DNA from: an uncultured Bacilli bacterium
Lineage (GTDB): Bacteria; Bacillota_I; Bacilli_A; RF39; UBA660
Direction of reading: 5' to 3'
Assembly (NCBI GenBank): GCA_944350385.1
Contig: CALVOV010000001.1
Coordinates: 1-64,000 of the forward strand
Length of the DNA stretch: 64,000 nucleotides
Shown: positions 11,491-21,535 of the stretch, piece by piece
How positions within the stretch are numbered: the first letter of the stretch is position 1
How the letters are laid out: every line of letters starts with the position of its first letter
Program-made: the position numbers and the translations under genes
Notes under the pieces: model-generated
Databases searched by the model: none
Told to the model about the DNA's origin: nothing
What the model saw: only the letters and a program-made list of their open reading frames with translations

Positions 11491-12264
11491 ATGGGTGTAC
11501 GTAATGTCGTAAAAGTCATGAATTTCCATTCTCTTCTTCGTGTTGATTCGGCAAGAAAAAAAGCTGCGATGTATTTTGATACTGAAAAAGAGTTATATAG
11601 ATTCATGCATAAAATCTTATATAATAAAAATATAATCTTAGATAAAAAATCCATAAGGCCTAATGAAAGTGCTCCGGTTTTAAATGTATATATAGGTAAT
11701 GATTTAGGCTTTTGTGGAGACTTTAACTTCTCTATTAATAAGCAGGTAAGATTAGATAAAAATGATTATAAAATTATAATAGGTAGAAAAATTCACTCTT
11801 ATGATGATGATGGTAAGGTAATTTTGTTTTTGACAAAAGAGGAGTTTTTTTCTAGTTTTAAGAAAGTTGAAGATGTTATTTATGATGCGATAATAGGTCG
11901 AAAGTATCGTGAAATAAATGTTGTATATAACCATTATCATAACGTTAATAATTTGGAATTTACTAAGAAAAAACTTTTTCCTATTGAATATAATCCAGAA
12001 AATTATAATGATACTTATGATGAGGATTTTGCGATGGAAACAGAGATTACTAGTATGTTGAATAACTTAACAGCTCTTTATATTTGTTATGAATTAAAGA
12101 TTTCTGAAATGAATAGTTATGCTGCTGAAAATGTTGTTCGTCAACAATTAACTAATCAATCTTTGAAGAAAATTGACGAAATAGAGGAAGAGAAAGCTAA
12201 AGTTGCTAGAAAAGAGAAAAAACAAAAAGATTTCCAAAAGATTATAGAGAATTATAGAAAATAA
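11491..12264 (+). CDS. atpG: F1-type ATPase gamma-like subunit (central stalk)
   Basis: This 257-residue protein sits between alpha and beta, the classical place of gamma. The N-terminal helix (VVKVMNFHSLLRVDSARKKA) matches the family's first coiled-coil strand. The central segment VYIGNDLGFCGDFN corresponds to the conserved SDRGLCGGLN motif of the Rossmann-like domain. The C-terminal part (ISEMNSYAAENVVRQQLT) matches the second long helix, with an extra Lys/Glu-rich end. It is somewhat shorter than the usual ~285 residues. The start ATG is one base after the alpha stop. Assignment is firm for position and motifs, less so for full rotor function. Confidence 0.82.
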   Translation: MGVRNVVKVMNFHSLLRVDSARKKAAMYFDTEKELYRFMHKILYNKNIILDKKSIRPNESAPVLNVYIGNDLGFCGDFNFSINKQVRLDKNDYKIIIGRKIHSYDDDGKVILFLTKEEFFSSFKKVEDVIYDAIIGRKYREINVVYNHYHNVNNLEFTKKKLFPIEYNPENYNDTYDEDFAMETEITSMLNNLTALYICYELKISEMNSYAAENVVRQQLTNQSLKKIDEIEEEKAKVARKEKKQKDFQKIIENYRK

Positions 12265-12282
12265 CTAGAAAGGGGTAGTTAG

Positions 12283-13882
<1,600 letters not shown>

Positions 13883-13884
13883 AT

Positions 13885-14433
13885 ATGAAAATAAATAGTT
13901 TAATGATTATACTTATAAGATTTTTAATAATGTTTATCATCTTCGTACTTCTATTACAATTGATTTTTTATCTTATTGTAGATAAGAATAAATCTAATGA
14001 AATAAAGGGATTAAGAATAAATTTTTTTGGATTACTTTTGGAAATTGATAATTGGATGACACTTGCTTTGTCAGTATCTTTGATAAGATATATATTTATC
14101 ATTTGGACTTTGTTTGATTCTGCTTCGATAAGTATTATTCATGTTACTATATTATTTACTCTTTCTGTTTTGTATGGTGTCTTTACTAAGAGCATTAAAA
14201 ATATAATATTTGAGTTTTTAAGTAGCATTGCTTTATACTATTCTTTAATCTCTAGTAGATTATTAACTGGCTATTTAGCTGAAGTTCGTTATGAGTGGTA
14301 TGTATTTTTAGGTGATATTTTATTAAAAATATTTATTATTTTATATTCGACATTATTCTTATTAAGAAATATTACTGATGCTGTTTTGAAACATAAATTT
14401 ATTAGGAGTGATAAAAATGGAAATCATCGATAA
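13885..14433 (+). CDS. Polytopic membrane protein, possible minimal F0 subunit a
   Basis: This 182-residue protein has about five hydrophobic helices (about 6-31, 56-77, 82-100, 105-124, 138-160) and no named family that I recognise. A segment running FEFLSSIALYY...SRLLTGYLAEV (R125, E133) loosely resembles the essential-arginine helix of subunit a (RL...N..AGE), and a final hydrophobic helix follows, as in subunit a. Subunit a is otherwise absent from an operon that has a c ring, so this is the best candidate, displaced from its usual first position. The similarity is weak and by eye. It starts 2 bases after the epsilon-like stop and overlaps the next gene by 17 bases. Confidence 0.5.
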   Translation: MKINSLMIILIRFLIMFIIFVLLLQLIFYLIVDKNKSNEIKGLRINFFGLLLEIDNWMTLALSVSLIRYIFIIWTLFDSASISIIHVTILFTLSVLYGVFTKSIKNIIFEFLSSIALYYSLISSRLLTGYLAEVRYEWYVFLGDILLKIFIILYSTLFLLRNITDAVLKHKFIRSDKNGNHR

Positions 14434-15139
14434 ATTACTTAATAATAAGTATCTAAAATGGTTAATTTTAATAGCTTTCATATTTATTGTTACTATGTTT
14501 ATAGTGGTTAGAAAAGAAGAAGATAAATTTATAGTTAAAAACCATGATTTATATCAGTATTTCAATGGATTTAGAGTAGATTATACTGGTAGAATAACTT
14601 TGAACCAGAAAGAAGATAAAATTACTACCATTTCTTTTGATGGTGATGATTCTGAACTAGATACTACTCCTTTATATTATAGTGATGATGATAGAGTAAT
14701 TTTTCCTAAGAATATGTCTGTTATTTATCCTTTAGAAGGTGTTCAATATAAAATAAATTATTATTCAGAAGCTTATGTTGATTTTGAAGAAGTAATTGTC
14801 AAGGATAAGAAAAAGGAAAAAAGATTATTTAATAGTATAATCTATGATGGAGCAGATTTATATTTTTTAACAGAGTATAGTACAATAAATTTTGGTGATA
14901 AATCTATTAAATTAAGTCCTTTATCATATCTAATTGTTGATACCTATAATAGTTTAGTTTCAGTTTTTGATTATGAAAGTGAGAAATTTACTATTTATGA
15001 TAATGTTTTAGATAATGTTATTATTTCAAATGGAAAATATAAGGTTAATGCTAGTTTAGATTTAATGTATTATGATAAAACTTCTAAATTGTTTTTAAAA
15101 GATATTTCTAAATTAAAAAATTTACCTATTAAAGATTGA
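14417..15139 (+). CDS. Single-pass exported protein, third surface component of the ATPase operon
   Basis: This 240-residue protein starts at 14417 after AGGAG (an in-frame GTG at 14408 lies in the site). One membrane helix (about 12-30) is followed by a beta-rich external domain. Segments such as GVQYKINYYSEAYVDFEEV and SPLSYLIVDTYNSLVSV recall the membrane-proximal domains of the two exported proteins at the operon's 5' end. There is no Gly-rich linker and no FnIII module. It overlaps the preceding membrane-protein gene by 17 bases and its stop is inside the operon terminator, so it is the last gene. No function is known; I infer a small paralogous anchor subunit. Confidence 0.78.
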   Translation: MEIIDKLLNNKYLKWLILIAFIFIVTMFIVVRKEEDKFIVKNHDLYQYFNGFRVDYTGRITLNQKEDKITTISFDGDDSELDTTPLYYSDDDRVIFPKNMSVIYPLEGVQYKINYYSEAYVDFEEVIVKDKKKEKRLFNSIIYDGADLYFLTEYSTINFGDKSIKLSPLSYLIVDTYNSLVSVFDYESEKFTIYDNVLDNVIISNGKYKVNASLDLMYYDKTSKLFLKDISKLKNLPIKD

Positions 15140-15157
15140 TTATTCAATCTTTTTTCT
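15131..15157 (+). terminator. Intrinsic terminator ending the ATPase/surface operon
   Basis: A perfect 9-bp stem (15131-15139 with 15144-15152, loop TTAT) runs into a T tract and includes the stop of the last operon gene. Confidence 0.85.
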
Positions 15158-15176
15158 TTATAAATAAAGTTATTTG

Positions 15177-15185
15177 TGTTAAAAT
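15177..15185 (+). promoter_or_regulatory. Extended -10 promoter of thiI
   Basis: TGtTAAAAT lies 21 bases before the start codon. No clear -35 is seen, typical of extended -10 promoters. Confidence 0.5.
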
Positions 15186-15206
15186 ATGCTTGTTTGGAGG
15201 GATTAT

Positions 15207-16391
15207 ATGGACAAAGTTATATTAATTAAATATGGTGAATTAAGTACTAAGAAGGGAAATAGAAATTTTTTTATAAATACTTTATCTAGTAATATAGCAG
15301 CTAAATTGTCTAAATATGATGTTTCTATAAAGAAAGATAGGGCACATATGTATATTGAATTTAAAGATAGTGAATTGGATAATATTAGAAGAGATATTGA
15401 GAAGGTTTTTGGTATTCATAAATATAATATTGCAAGTATAGTAGAAAATGATATTGAGAAAATTAAAGATGTGGTATTAAAGGTTATCAATGATAATAAT
15501 CCTAAAACTTTTAAAATTGAAACTAAAAGAAGTAATAAGAACTTTCCTATACATAGTGGAGATGTTAATAATGTCATTGGTGGATATGTTTTAAAAAACA
15601 TTTCTTCAATAAAAGTAGATGTTCATAATCCCGAGATGCTAATTAAAGTTGAAATTAGAGAAAAAAATGCTTATGTATATTATAAAGAATATAAAGGAGC
15701 AGGGGGCTATCCAGTTGGTACTCAACCGATTGGTATGTTAATGTTAAGTGGTGGAATTGATTCTCCTGTTGCAGGATATATGGCTTTAAAGCGTGGTGTT
15801 AAGTTAGAGTGTGTTTATTTTGAAGCTATTCCACATACTAGTATTGAGGCTAGAAATAAGGTTATTGAACTTACTAAAAAATTAGCTGAATATACTAATT
15901 ATATTAATTTGCATATTGTAAATTTTACAAAAATTCAAGAAGCTATTTATAAAAATTGCCGTGAAGATTATTGTATTACTATAATGCGTAGAATGATGTA
16001 TCGTATAATGGAAAATATGTGTAAAGCACATAAAGGATTTGCAATTATAAATGGTGAATCTATTGGGCAAGTGGCAAGCCAAACTTTGGTAAGTATGAAT
16101 GTTATAAATAGTGTTACTAATATGCCTGTTATTAGACCAGTAGCTTGTTTAGATAAATTAGAAATAATTGACATTGCTAGAAATATTGGTACTTTTGAAA
16201 TAAGTATTCTTCCATATGAAGATTGTTGTACTGTCTTTGTTCCTAAACACCCAGTTATTAATCCTAAAAATGAGACAGCAATTATTGAGGAAAATAAGTT
16301 TGATTATAAAAGTTTAATAGATGAAGCATTGAATGATATTCAAACTATTAAAGTTAGGGCAGAAGAAAAAGAATTTTCTGATTTATTGTAA
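15207..16391 (+). CDS. thiI: tRNA 4-thiouridine synthase ThiI
   Basis: ThiI adenylates U8 of tRNA and transfers sulfur to give 4-thiouridine; it also takes part in thiazole synthesis in some bacteria. The 394-residue product has the N-terminal ferredoxin-like and THUMP region (about 1-165) and the PP-loop LSGGIDSPVAGY in the AANH-type ATPase domain. There is no C-terminal rhodanese domain, as is normal in Bacilli, where a dedicated cysteine desulfurase supplies sulfur. No such nifZ/iscS partner is adjacent. The start at 15207 follows TTGGAGGGAT; the earlier in-frame ATG at 15186 lies upstream of that site. It is transcribed alone, from an extended -10 just upstream. Confidence 0.93.
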   Translation: MDKVILIKYGELSTKKGNRNFFINTLSSNIAAKLSKYDVSIKKDRAHMYIEFKDSELDNIRRDIEKVFGIHKYNIASIVENDIEKIKDVVLKVINDNNPKTFKIETKRSNKNFPIHSGDVNNVIGGYVLKNISSIKVDVHNPEMLIKVEIREKNAYVYYKEYKGAGGYPVGTQPIGMLMLSGGIDSPVAGYMALKRGVKLECVYFEAIPHTSIEARNKVIELTKKLAEYTNYINLHIVNFTKIQEAIYKNCREDYCITIMRRMMYRIMENMCKAHKGFAIINGESIGQVASQTLVSMNVINSVTNMPVIRPVACLDKLEIIDIARNIGTFEISILPYEDCCTVFVPKHPVINPKNETAIIEENKFDYKSLIDEALNDIQTIKVRAEEKEFSDLL

Positions 16392-16398
16392 TTTTTAT

Positions 16399-16427
16399 GT
16401 ATTAATTATTAATAATTTCACATTCTA
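16399..16427 (+). promoter_or_regulatory. Candidate sigma-G promoter of the SASP gene
   Basis: GTATT (16399-16403), 17 bases, then CATTCTA (16421-16427) fits the sigma-G pattern of a CATnnTA -10. The predicted start of transcription would fall at the ribosome site, which weakens the call. Confidence 0.35.
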
Positions 16428-16445
16428 AAAGTAGGAGGTGAAATT

Positions 16446-16667
16446 ATGGCAAGAGGTAGAAAATCAAATGCTACAAAAGCAAAGATGAAAGCTGCTTCAA
16501 CAGCGAAAGTTACAGTTCCTGGTTCAAAAAGTGCTGTTGATAATATGAAATATGAGATTGCTAATGAATTTGGTGTTAACTTAGGTGCTTCTGCAACAGC
16601 TCAAGATAATGGACGCGTTGGAGGAGAAATGACTAAGAGATTAGTTCAAATGGCAAAAAAGAAATAA
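16446..16667 (+). CDS. Alpha/beta-type small acid-soluble spore protein
   Basis: This protein would saturate and protect DNA in the dormant spore. The 73-residue product is unmistakable in its C-terminal half: the germination-protease recognition site KYEIANE, and the NGRVGGEMTKRLVQMA motif that binds DNA in the minor groove. The N-terminal third is Lys/Ala-rich and basic, more so than in Bacillus SspA/SspB. A strong GTAGGAGGTG site precedes the ATG. The gene is monocistronic: a terminator follows immediately. It is a clear marker that this lineage makes, or recently made, endospores. Confidence 0.95.
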   Translation: MARGRKSNATKAKMKAASTAKVTVPGSKSAVDNMKYEIANEFGVNLGASATAQDNGRVGGEMTKRLVQMAKKK

Positions 16668-16679
16668 TAATAATTTAAT

Positions 16680-16705
16680 GGATAGAGTTTTCTATCCTTT
16701 TTTTG
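16680..16705 (+). terminator. Intrinsic terminator after the SASP gene
   Basis: Perfect 7-bp stem GGATAGA/TCTATCC (16680-16697) followed by a run of T. Confidence 0.85.
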
Positions 16706-16711
16706 TGTTTA

Positions 16712-16739
16712 TTGACTTTTTCAGTTATTTTTGTTATTT
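16712..16739 (+). promoter_or_regulatory. Promoter of the first acetate kinase gene
   Basis: TTGACT (16712-16717), a 16-base spacer and TGtTATTTT (hexamer 16734-16739) form a plausible sigma-A promoter. A TATAAT at 16740 is too far from the -35 to pair with it. Confidence 0.45.
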
Positions 16740-16764
16740 TATAATCACTGAAGAGAGGGATTTT

Positions 16765-17970
16765 ATGAAGTTATTAAGTATTAATGCAGGTAGTAGTTCT
16801 TTAAAGTTTAGGCTATATGAAATGCCTGAGGAAAAGTTAATTGTCAAAGGTACTTTTGAACGTATAGGTTTAGATGATTCTTTTTATACAACTCGTATGA
16901 ATGGTGAAAAAAAAGAAATTAGTGTTGTTATAAGAGATCATAAAGAAGCAGTTGAAATATTATCTAACTTATTAGTAGATATGAACGCAGTTAGTTCATT
17001 AGATGAAATCGAGGCTATTGGACACAGAGTAGTTCATGGCGGAAATAAGTATTCAAAGAGCGTAAAAATTACGGATAAAGTTATTCATGAAATAGAAAGA
17101 ATATCTGATTTGGCTCCATTACATAATCCAGCTGCTTTGAAAGGTATATATGCTTTTAAGGAAAAAATTCCAAATGCTAAAATGGTTGCTTGCTTTGACA
17201 CTGCATTTCATCAAACTATGGATGAAGCTACTTATTTATATGCTATTCCCTATGAATGGTATGTTAAATATGATGTTCGAAAATATGGATTTCATGGTTT
17301 AAGTCATAAATTTATTACTGAACAAATGTCTAAAATTTTGAATAAAAAACCTAATTTAATAATTTGCCATATAGGAAATGGAGGAAGTGTTACTGCTGTT
17401 GAAAATGGTAAGTGCATTGATACTTCTATGGGGTTTACACCAAATGCTGGAATCATGATGGGTACTCGTTCTGGTGATATTGATTATTCGATAATTAGTT
17501 ATATAATGAAGAAAGAAGAAAGAAATTTAGAGTGGGTAGAGAATCAGTTAAATAAGTTCAGTGGATTAGAAGGTATTGCTGGAATGAGTGATTTACGTGA
17601 TATTGATAGAGCTTTCGAAGCTAAAGAAGGTAAAGTTATTTTAGCAATTGATATGTATTCTAATAGAATTGTTGATTATATTTCTAGATTTTATGTAAAA
17701 TTAAAAGGTAATGTTGATGCAATAGTATTTACTGCTGGTGGAGGAGAAAATGATTCTATTATTCGTTCTGAAGTTGTTAAAAAGTTATCAGCTTTAAATA
17801 TTTATTTGGATAAAGAAAAAAATAATGCAACCATTGTTCGTAAAGGTGTGGAAGGAATTATATCTACTGCTGATTCAAAGATTCCTGTATATGTTTTAGC
17901 AACAGATGAAGAACTTATGATAGCAAGAGATACTTATACTATATTTAATGAAGAATTATCAATGCGATAA
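16765..17970 (+). CDS. ackA: Acetate kinase (first of two tandem paralogues, diverged)
   Basis: Acetate kinase interconverts acetyl phosphate plus ADP with acetate plus ATP. The 401-residue product has the ASKHA-fold signature motifs: LSINAGSSSLKF at the N-terminus, GHRVVHGG, DTAFHQTM, HIGNGGSV, and the C-terminal TDEELMIARD with the metal-site Glu. Some usually fixed positions differ: FHGLSH instead of FHGTSH, GDIDYSII instead of GDIDPSII, and FTAGGGEN instead of FTAGVGEN. The start follows GAGAGGGAT; upstream in-frame codons lie in the promoter. A terminator ends the gene, so it is transcribed apart from the neighbouring paralogue. It is probably active, but substrate use may have shifted (for example to propionate or butyrate). 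Confidence 0.9.
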   Translation: MKLLSINAGSSSLKFRLYEMPEEKLIVKGTFERIGLDDSFYTTRMNGEKKEISVVIRDHKEAVEILSNLLVDMNAVSSLDEIEAIGHRVVHGGNKYSKSVKITDKVIHEIERISDLAPLHNPAALKGIYAFKEKIPNAKMVACFDTAFHQTMDEATYLYAIPYEWYVKYDVRKYGFHGLSHKFITEQMSKILNKKPNLIICHIGNGGSVTAVENGKCIDTSMGFTPNAGIMMGTRSGDIDYSIISYIMKKEERNLEWVENQLNKFSGLEGIAGMSDLRDIDRAFEAKEGKVILAIDMYSNRIVDYISRFYVKLKGNVDAIVFTAGGGENDSIIRSEVVKKLSALNIYLDKEKNNATIVRKGVEGIISTADSKIPVYVLATDEELMIARDTYTIFNEELSMR

Positions 17971-17980
17971 TTCTTTTTCT
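17951..17980 (+). terminator. Intrinsic terminator between the two acetate kinase genes
   Basis: Perfect 10-bp stem (17951-17960 with 17966-17975) containing the stop codon, followed by a T-rich tract. Confidence 0.8.
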
Positions 17981-18008
17981 TTGAATATCAAATTAGTTGT
18001 TGTATAAT
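17981..18008 (+). promoter_or_regulatory. Sigma-A promoter of the second acetate kinase operon
   Basis: TTGAAT (17981-17986), 16-base spacer, TATAAT (18003-18008). Confidence 0.65.
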
Positions 18009-18038
18009 ATTAATAGATTTGAAAGAAGGAGACATTTT

Positions 18039-19223
18039 ATGAAAATATTATCTATTAACTGTGGAAGCAGTTCTTTAAAGTTTAGTTTATTCGATATGAA
18101 GGATGAATCAGTAATCGCTTCTGGAGTTTTTGAAAGAATCGGTATTGAAGGAGGAGCATATAAGATTAAATATAATGGTGAAAAAATCACTCAAGAAATT
18201 GAAATGCCAAGTCATACTGATGCTGTTAGTGTATTGCTTGAAAAATTAATTGATTTAGAAATTATCAAATCATTAGATGAGATTGATGGCGTTGGACATC
18301 GTATAGTTCAAGGTAAAGACGAATTTCTTGAATCAACATATATTACTGAAGAAGTAGTTCAAAAGATTGAAGATTTTAAAGATTTTGCACCACTACATAA
18401 TCCAGCACATGTTCTTGGAATAAGAGCTTTTATGAAAGTATTACCAAATGTACCTATGGTTGCTGTATTTGATACTTCTTTTCATCAAACTATGGATAAG
18501 GAAGCATATTTGTATCCTGTGCCTTATAAATGGTATAAAGAATATGGTGTTCGTAAATATGGATTTCATGGAACATCACATAGATATATTGCTAATGCAG
18601 TTAAAGAAATTTTAGGCGGAGATCAATTTAAATTAATAAGTTGTCATATAGGAAATGGTGGAAGTATTACAGCTATTAAAGATGGTAAATGTGTTGATAC
18701 TTCTATGGGATTTACTCCGTTAGCAGGAATTATGATGGGTTCTCGTTCTGGTGATATTGATCCTTCAATTATTCCTTATGTTATGGAAAAAGAAGGAAAG
18801 AATGTTGGAGAAGTTATTGATGATTTAAATAAAAGTAGTGGTCTTTTAGGATTAAGTGAATTTTCTTCTGATATGCGTGATATCATTTCAAAATGTGATG
18901 AAGGAGATGAAAAGGCTTTAATTGCTAGAAATAAATATGCTAGAAGAGTGGTTGATTATATAGCTCAATATTATGTTTTACTAGGTGGAGCTGATGTTAT
19001 TGCCTTTACTGCTGGTGTTGGAGAAAATAGTATTCCTATGAGAAGATTAATTTGTGAAAAACTTGCTTGTTTAGGAGTTAAAATTGATTTAGATAAAAAT
19101 AATGTTATGGGTGAAAGAGTTAAAATCAGTACTGATGATTCAAAAATTGAAGTTTGGGTCATTCCTACTGATGAAGAGGTAATGATTGCTAGAGATACTT
19201 TAAATATAATAAAGAATAGATAG
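18039..19223 (+). CDS. ackA: Acetate kinase (second tandem paralogue)
   Basis: This 394-residue paralogue carries LSINCGSSSLKF, DTSFHQTM, YGFHGTSHRY, HIGNGGSI, GSRSGDIDPSII, FTAGVGENS and TDEEVMIARD, so the positions altered in the first copy are canonical here. Here, though, the segment that normally reads GHRVVHGG is GHRIVQGK, replacing the His and second Gly. The two genes therefore deviate at complementary places. The start at 18039 follows AAGGAGA. It heads a compact operon with nrnA (10-base gap) and engB (11-base gap) under its own promoter. No phosphotransacetylase gene is in this window. Confidence 0.92.
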   Translation: MKILSINCGSSSLKFSLFDMKDESVIASGVFERIGIEGGAYKIKYNGEKITQEIEMPSHTDAVSVLLEKLIDLEIIKSLDEIDGVGHRIVQGKDEFLESTYITEEVVQKIEDFKDFAPLHNPAHVLGIRAFMKVLPNVPMVAVFDTSFHQTMDKEAYLYPVPYKWYKEYGVRKYGFHGTSHRYIANAVKEILGGDQFKLISCHIGNGGSITAIKDGKCVDTSMGFTPLAGIMMGSRSGDIDPSIIPYVMEKEGKNVGEVIDDLNKSSGLLGLSEFSSDMRDIISKCDEGDEKALIARNKYARRVVDYIAQYYVLLGGADVIAFTAGVGENSIPMRRLICEKLACLGVKIDLDKNNVMGERVKISTDDSKIEVWVIPTDEEVMIARDTLNIIKNR

Positions 19224-19233
19224 GAAATGTAGG

Positions 19234-20178
19234 ATGTTTGAAGAAATATATAGGAAAATAGTTGAATATGATGTTATAGTTATTGCCAGACATATAGGTG
19301 TTGATCCGGATGCTTTATGTAGTCAATTAGCTCTTAGAGACTCTATTCGTTTAACTTTTCCAGAAAAAAAGGTACTTTCAATTGGAACTGGCAGTGTTAA
19401 ATTTACACAAATGGGAAAATTGGATAAGATTGAAAATGTAAATAATGCTCTTTTAATAGTAGTTGATACTCCTGATAAAAAGAGAGTAGATTCCGTTTCT
19501 TTTTCGCAATTTTCTTATAGTATCAAGATTGATCATCATCCTTTTATAGAAAAATTTTGTGATTTAGAATTCATAAAAGATACAGCCTCTTCAACTTGTG
19601 AAATTTTAATTGATTTTATTTTAAATTCAAAGTTGAAATGTGATGCTAATATAGCACAGACTTTATATATGGGAATGGTAAGTGATTCTAATCGTTTCTT
19701 ATTTGATAGTTGTACTTCAGAGTCTTTTGGTTTAGTTTCTCGTTTATTAAATGAATATTCTTTTAGTTTAAGTGATGCATATCAAAAACTTTATTTAAGA
19801 CCTATTAATGAGGTAAGACTAGAAGGATATATTGCTTTAAATATGAATGTTACTGAAAATGGATTAGGTTATATTAAAATAACTAATGAAGTAATAAATG
19901 AATTTTCAGTAGATAGTGCTTCTGCTGGTAATATGATAAATAATTTTAATTTCATTAAAGAAGTATTAGTATGGGTTACTATGACTGAAGATTTAAAAAA
20001 TGATCAAATACGTATATCTATAAGATCACGTGGTCCGGAAATTAATAAATTAGCAGAAGCGTATGGTGGTGGTGGTCATAAAATGGCTGCTGGAGTTAGA
20101 GTTAAAAATTTTGATGATGCAATGAAATTTATAAATGACTTAGATAAACTTATCAAAGAGTATAATGAAATAGTTTAA
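19234..20178 (+). CDS. nrnA: DHH/DHHA1 phosphoesterase, NrnA-type nanoRNase / pAp phosphatase
   Basis: NrnA degrades short RNA oligonucleotides and dephosphorylates 3'-phosphoadenosine 5'-phosphate. The 314-residue product has the DHH domain motifs: DPDALCSQ near the N-terminus, VVDTPD, the DHH triad in IKIDHHPF, and MVSDSNRFLF. The C-terminal DHHA1 domain ends with GGGHKMAAGV, which binds the nucleic-acid substrate. The length is normal. It lies between ackA and engB with small gaps and is presumably co-transcribed. Confidence 0.9.
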   Translation: MFEEIYRKIVEYDVIVIARHIGVDPDALCSQLALRDSIRLTFPEKKVLSIGTGSVKFTQMGKLDKIENVNNALLIVVDTPDKKRVDSVSFSQFSYSIKIDHHPFIEKFCDLEFIKDTASSTCEILIDFILNSKLKCDANIAQTLYMGMVSDSNRFLFDSCTSESFGLVSRLLNEYSFSLSDAYQKLYLRPINEVRLEGYIALNMNVTENGLGYIKITNEVINEFSVDSASAGNMINNFNFIKEVLVWVTMTEDLKNDQIRISIRSRGPEINKLAEAYGGGGHKMAAGVRVKNFDDAMKFINDLDKLIKEYNEIV

Positions 20179-20189
20179 GGAGGAGTAAT

Positions 20190-20771
20190 ATGGTTATAAA
20201 AGAAGCAAATTTGGAAATTATAGCCACAAGAAGAAGTCAATATCCAGAGAATGGAAGAGCAGAATTTTTACTTGTTGGTCGTAGTAATGTTGGTAAAAGT
20301 AGTTTTATTAATGCAATTCTTTCTAGAAAAAATCTTGCTCACACATCTTCTAAGCCAGGTAAAACTCAAACATTAAACTTTTATGGTGTAAATGATCAGT
20401 TTTATTTAATTGATGTACCAGGATATGGCTATGCTGCTGTTGATAAAAAGACACAATCTAAGTTTGGAATGATGATAGAAGAATATCTTGAAAAAAGGCA
20501 GGAATTAAAAAGAGTTTTTATGTTAATAGATTTTAGGATTAAACCAACTGAAGATGATTTATTAATGTATAATTTTCTAAAATATTACAACCTTCCAGTA
20601 ACTATAATCGCTACTAAAGCTGATAAAGTGCCAGGAAGTAAAAAAGAAAAAAATCTTAAAATTATTTTAGAAACTTTAGATTTAGTAGTTGGTGATGACT
20701 TAGTAGTTTTTTCAAGTACGACGAAATTAGGAGTAAAAGAGGTTTTAAAGAAAATAGAAGACTTAATTTGA
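20190..20771 (+). CDS. engB: Ribosome-biogenesis GTPase EngB/YsxC
   Basis: This essential GTPase assists assembly of the large ribosomal subunit. The 193-residue product has G1 GRSNVGKSSF, G3 DVPGYGYA (the family form of DxxG), and G4 TKADKVPGSKK. Size and architecture are typical. The start follows AAGGAGGAG. It is the third gene after ackA and nrnA; its TGA stop overlaps the -35 of the next gene's promoter. Confidence 0.95.
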   Translation: MVIKEANLEIIATRRSQYPENGRAEFLLVGRSNVGKSSFINAILSRKNLAHTSSKPGKTQTLNFYGVNDQFYLIDVPGYGYAAVDKKTQSKFGMMIEEYLEKRQELKRVFMLIDFRIKPTEDDLLMYNFLKYYNLPVTIIATKADKVPGSKKEKNLKIILETLDLVVGDDLVVFSSTTKLGVKEVLKKIEDLI

Positions 20772-20796
20772 TAAGTCATTTCATTTATGCTATAAT
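20768..20796 (+). promoter_or_regulatory. Sigma-A promoter with extended -10 for the gene at 20817
   Basis: TTGATA (20768-20773), 17-base spacer ending in TGc, TATAAT (20791-20796). It overlaps the engB stop. Confidence 0.75.
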
Positions 20797-20816
20797 ATGA
20801 ACAGGTGGATAAATAT

Positions 20817-21509
20817 ATGAAGTCGAAAAAGAAGATTGGTTTAATAGTATTCAGTACACTTCTTTTTGCTATTGCAATAACTGGTTATTTGACTTTTGGC
20901 AATGCCTATGAGAATTATTTATTGACAAGAGAAGTTAATAAATTAACTGAGTTAGATTTAACTAAAGATAGATATGATACTGAATATGTAACTACTGGTC
21001 AATTTAAAATAGTAGAAAAAGCTATTAAAGATTATTTACAAGAATATGCGACTAATGTTCAAAATATAAATAGTTTAATAAGTGATGATAAGTTTACTAG
21101 TTTGTTATCTTATCAAAATCTTTCTACAGATAGTAGTTTTGCTAATTCTATTTTATTTGTTAATGATACTATGAATGAATTTAATTTAGAAATGGATAAA
21201 TTAGTTAAACTTGCTAGTCAAGATAATATAAGAAATAATATTGCTAAGTTTAAATTAGATGATTATTATGTAGATATGTATTATAAATTAATGTTTGACG
21301 ATAATATGCAAAGAATATTTAATATATCTACAAATAATTTAGAAAGTTATCGTGAAAATATTAATAATAAGTTTAAAGCATGCAATGAAATATTTTTCTT
21401 TTTAAATGTTAATACTGACAAGTATGCTTTTGAAGATGGAGAGTTGCATTTTTATAGTGACTCTATGATGAACCAATATAATTCTTATATAAAAAAAATA
21501 AAAGCTTAA
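20817..21509 (+). CDS. Single-pass exported protein of unknown function
   Basis: Not recognised. The 230-residue product has a Lys-rich N-terminus, one membrane helix (about 7-29) and a largely helical, charged external part with no cysteine pair or obvious catalytic motif. The start at 20817 lies 9 bases after AGGTGG; an in-frame GTG at 20805 lies in that site. It has its own promoter and shares a bidirectional terminator with the convergent spoIVA gene. It could be a short wall- or membrane-associated factor; nothing in the neighbourhood settles its role. Confidence 0.7.
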   Translation: MKSKKKIGLIVFSTLLFAIAITGYLTFGNAYENYLLTREVNKLTELDLTKDRYDTEYVTTGQFKIVEKAIKDYLQEYATNVQNINSLISDDKFTSLLSYQNLSTDSSFANSILFVNDTMNEFNLEMDKLVKLASQDNIRNNIAKFKLDDYYVDMYYKLMFDDNMQRIFNISTNNLESYRENINNKFKACNEIFFFLNVNTDKYAFEDGELHFYSDSMMNQYNSYIKKIKA

Positions 21510-21535
21510 AGATTTAACTCTTTAGGCTTTTTATA
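21501..21535. terminator. Bidirectional terminator between convergent genes
   Basis: 12-bp stem with one G-T mismatch (21501-21512 with 21519-21530), T tract on the right and A tract on the left, serving the gene at 20817 and spoIVA. Confidence 0.8.
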
